Shown piece after piece: positions 22,859 to 24,539 of a stretch of 24,539 bases of DNA. Positions within the stretch are counted from its first letter, which is position 1. The number at the start of each line of letters is the position of its first letter. Where the stretch lies: positions 1-24,539 of the forward strand of contig JAFGVZ010000073.1 in the NCBI GenBank assembly GCA_016937725.1, read 5' to 3'. Origin of the DNA: Paracoccaceae bacterium (GTDB lineage: Bacteria > Pseudomonadota > Alphaproteobacteria > Rhodobacterales > Rhodobacteraceae). The notes beneath the pieces are model-generated. The model saw only the letters and a list, made by a program, of their open reading frames with translations, was not told the DNA's origin and did no database searches. The position numbers and the translations under genes were made by a program.

Positions 22859-23761
22859 ATGAGCTTTTTGAGCATCGAACGTCTGACGCAGCAATTTCCC
22901 GACGGTCAGGGCGGTATGCTGACCGTGTTCGAAAACGCCTCGTTCGGGATCGAAAAGGGCGAATTCGTCTGCATTCTGGGCCATTCGGGCTGCGGCAAAT
23001 CCACGATCATGAACATCCTTGCCGGTTTGGCCGAACCAAGTTCCGGGGTGGTCAAGATGGATGGGTTCGGCGTGTCTGGCCCGTCGCTGGACCGGGGCGT
23101 GGTGTTTCAGAACTATTCGCTGTTGCCTTGGCTGAGCGCGCTGCACAACGTGACCTTTGGCGTGAAGGCCAGAGAGCCGGGTTGGTCCAAGGCGCAAGTG
23201 GAAGAGCATTCGCGCAAATTTCTGTCCATGGTCGGGCTGGAGGGCGATGTGGTGCATCGCAAGCCCTCGCAACTGTCAGGGGGGATGCGCCAGCGCGTCT
23301 CTATCGCGCGCGCCTTTGCCAATCAGCCCAAATTGCTGCTGCTGGACGAACCTTTCGGCGCACTGGATGCCCTGACGCGCGGCACCATCCAAGACGAGCT
23401 TCTGAAAATCTGGAGCGGGACAGAACAGACCGTGTTCATGATCACGCATGATATAGATGAAGCGATCTTGTTGGCTGACCGCATTTTGCTGATGACCAAC
23501 GGCCCCTTCGCAAAGGTCGCAGAGAGTGTCGAAATCACGATCCCCCGGCCCAGAAACCGCACCGAGATTATCGAGCATCCGAACTACTACGCGATCCGCA
23601 ACCATCTGGTGCAGTTCCTTGGCAAGCGCTCGAAAGAGCTGGCCGGTCAACCCTCTGACGGCGACAATAAGCCTGTCACCGTCCGCATCGACAAAACTGC
23701 TCCGGCAGAGGCCGAGGCGGAACCCGAGCATGCTCCGAAACTGCGTGCCGTGAACGACTGA
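22859..23761 (+). CDS. cynD: ABC transporter ATPase, probably for cyanate (NrtD/CynD-like)
   Basis: ATP-binding subunit, 300 residues, cytoplasmic side of the membrane. Walker A GHSGCGKST (residues 41-49), Q-loop FQNYSLLPWLSA, signature LSGGMRQRVSIARA, Walker B LLLLDEPFGALDALTR and H-loop MITHDIDEA are all intact, so this is an active ABC ATPase of the nitrate/sulfonate/taurine type. The C terminus adds about 40 residues rich in Ala, Glu and Pro (APAEAEAEPEHAPK), probably disordered. Start at ATG 22859 with AGGAG seven bases before. A small reading frame starts one base after the stop, then cynS. Confidence 0.88.
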   Translation: MSFLSIERLTQQFPDGQGGMLTVFENASFGIEKGEFVCILGHSGCGKSTIMNILAGLAEPSSGVVKMDGFGVSGPSLDRGVVFQNYSLLPWLSALHNVTFGVKAREPGWSKAQVEEHSRKFLSMVGLEGDVVHRKPSQLSGGMRQRVSIARAFANQPKLLLLDEPFGALDALTRGTIQDELLKIWSGTEQTVFMITHDIDEAILLADRILLMTNGPFAKVAESVEITIPRPRNRTEIIEHPNYYAIRNHLVQFLGKRSKELAGQPSDGDNKPVTVRIDKTAPAEAEAEPEHAPKLRAVND

Positions 23762-23762
23762 C

Positions 23763-23915
23763 ATGACCTATCAAGAGGCCGTCCAGAAGGTGCGCATGGC
23801 GGTGCGCCATGCCTCTATCAACACTGTTCCAATTGAAGCAAGCGAACGGCTGTTTCATTGGCGCCGTGGGCGGCGTCCCGACGACCACCCGGGCCTCAGC
23901 GAACTTGGCCTTTAG
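23763..23915 (+). CDS. Small unrecognised reading frame between cynD and cynS
   Basis: Fifty codons from ATG (23763), one base after the cynD stop, to TAG (23915), 26 bases before cynS. The translation begins MTYQEAVQKVRMAVRHAS and ends HPGLSELGL, with a basic centre (HWRRGRRPDD). It has no signal or membrane segment. The tight spacing, plausible helix at the start and absence of rare codons suggest a real coupled gene, but there is no separate ribosome-binding site and I know no family for it. It could be an accessory protein of cyanate use or just a spacer. Confidence 0.4.
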   Translation: MTYQEAVQKVRMAVRHASINTVPIEASERLFHWRRGRRPDDHPGLSELGL

Positions 23916-23941
23916 GCCATCACCTATCCAAGGAGGAAACT

Positions 23942-24412
23942 ATGAAAGACACATACGAGGTGCCCAGCATGATGACCAAGGAAGACGTCACGATGATGAT
24001 CTTGTCGGCCAAGAAACAGGCGGGCCTGACATGGGAAGGCATTGCGGCTTCGATCGGCATGTCGCCGGTCTTCACCCATTCCGCCGCGATGGGGATGAAT
24101 GCGTTTCCGATGGACAAGGCCGAAGCGTTAGTCACGGCGCTGGGCCTGCCGCAAGAGGCTGCGTCGGTCCTGAATGAGCCGCCGACCAAGGTCTGGGAAC
24201 AAGCCGTGCCGACAGACCCTTGCATCTACCGCTTTTATGAAATCGTGGGCGTTTACGGCCCCACATTGAAGGCGCTGATCGAAGAAAAATTCGGCACCGG
24301 CATCATGTCGGCGATTGATTTCGACATGTCCGTAACCCGCGTGGAACACCCGAAAGGCGACAGGGTCAAGCTGGAGATGTCGGGTAAATTCCTTGGCTAC
24401 AATAGCTGGTAA
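23942..24412 (+). CDS. cynS: Cyanate hydratase (cyanase)
   Basis: Cytoplasmic cyanase, 156 residues, the normal length. It converts cyanate and bicarbonate to ammonium and carbon dioxide (via carbamate). An N-terminal helical domain resembling a DNA-binding fold (TWEGIAASIGMSPVFTHSAA) is followed by the catalytic domain with YRFYEIVGVYGPTLKALIEE and GIMSAIDFDM. The three catalytic residues of the E. coli enzyme (Arg96, Glu99, Ser122) are present as Arg97, Glu100 and Ser123. Start ATG 23942 has an excellent AGGAGG five bases upstream. Last gene of the cyanate operon; a terminator follows seven bases after the stop. The neighbouring importer supplies cyanate, and the released ammonium and CO2 make it a nitrogen source. 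Confidence 0.96.
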   Translation: MKDTYEVPSMMTKEDVTMMILSAKKQAGLTWEGIAASIGMSPVFTHSAAMGMNAFPMDKAEALVTALGLPQEAASVLNEPPTKVWEQAVPTDPCIYRFYEIVGVYGPTLKALIEEKFGTGIMSAIDFDMSVTRVEHPKGDRVKLEMSGKFLGYNSW

Positions 24413-24418
24413 ATGCAG

Positions 24419-24447
24419 CCGCGCTTTGGGTAATCCCCAAGGCGCGG
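24419..24447 (+). terminator. Intrinsic terminator after cynS
   Basis: Twelve-base stem CCGCGCTTTGGG (24419-24430) / CCCAAGGCGCGG (24436-24447) with one G-T pair and a five-base loop TAATC. Only a short T run (AGCTTT) follows. It also lies just beyond the end of the minus-strand gene at 24453, so it may serve both directions. Confidence 0.7.
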
Positions 24448-24452
24448 AGCTT

Positions 24453-24539
24453 TCAGCCCTTATGCATTACTCTGGCAAGTGTTGCATATGCCGCTTCTGC
24501 GGCGGCCAGCGCGCCTTCCAAAAAGCCGCCATCTTCTGG
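24453..24539 (-). CDS. 3' end of a probable flavin-dependent amine oxidase
   Basis: Partial gene entering from the right edge on the minus strand; only the last 28 codons and TGA are present. The visible tail reads EDGGFLEGALAAAEAAYATL and ends MHKG. The GGFLEGAL..AE pattern matches the last FAD-contacting helix of flavin amine oxidases and related NAD(P)/FAD proteins, where G(Y/F)(M/L)EGA is typical. The gene is convergent with cynS. The substrate and full domain content lie outside the window. Confidence 0.5.
   Translation of the reverse strand, partial: PEDGGFLEGALAAAEAAYATLARVMHKG

Noticed and set aside
1..24539. tRNA, rRNA, CRISPR array or intact insertion sequence
   Set aside because: No cloverleaf, repeat-spacer pattern or transposase with terminal repeats was visible on reading both strands.

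Overview
The window looks like chromosomal DNA of an alphaproteobacterium, most likely a Rhodobacterales (Roseobacter-group or related) species. The grounds are the GC-rich coding sequence, the protein sequences, and the set of linked genes: an mgs-gmaS-mgd methylamine locus next to cyanate genes. This assignment rests on recognition of families, not on a search.

Left part (1-6309), minus strand. After a frameshifted fragment resembling a tyrosine recombinase at the very edge, there is a four-gene BMP-type ABC importer (binding protein 4845-3853, double ATPase 3809-2262, permeases 2272-1220 and 1223-282). Upstream of it is a CodA-type amidohydrolase (6309-5014). Together they look like uptake and deamination of a nucleobase or nucleoside-like compound. 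A gene-poor stretch follows (6310-7042).

Middle part (7043-18333). This is a complete N-methylglutamate pathway for monomethylamine. An XRE-cupin regulator (7043) precedes mgsA, mgsB and mgsC (N-methylglutamate synthase, 7876-10793) and gmaS (gamma-glutamylmethylamide synthetase, 10862-12178). A strong terminator ends that unit. A GATase1-AraC regulator (13156-12209, minus) is divergent from mgdA, mgdB, mgdC and mgdD (N-methylglutamate dehydrogenase, 13278-18333). GmaS captures methylamine as gamma-glutamylmethylamide, MgsABC converts this to N-methylglutamate, and MgdABCD oxidises N-methylglutamate to glutamate plus a C1 unit delivered to tetrahydrofolate. The mgsA and mgdA promoter regions share a 15-bp inverted repeat, which suggests one regulator for both units.

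Right part (18580-24539). A PAS-AAA+-Fis regulator (minus) is divergent from a cyanate cluster: an NrtA/CynA-like binding protein with an unusual Cys-rich leader, a permease, an ATPase, an unrecognised 50-residue reading frame, and cyanase cynS. The regulator has a changed sigma-54 contact motif (GAFPGA), and a tandem palindrome lies in the shared promoter region. A terminator closes the cluster, and the 3' end of a probable flavin amine oxidase enters from the right edge on the minus strand.

The three modules all release ammonium or glutamate from small organic nitrogen compounds (nucleobase, methylamine, cyanate), so the window reads as a nitrogen-scavenging region. The core genes belong to known systems. 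The less-described elements are the regulatory sites, the altered regulator, the small cyn reading frame, and several proteins with replaced key residues.
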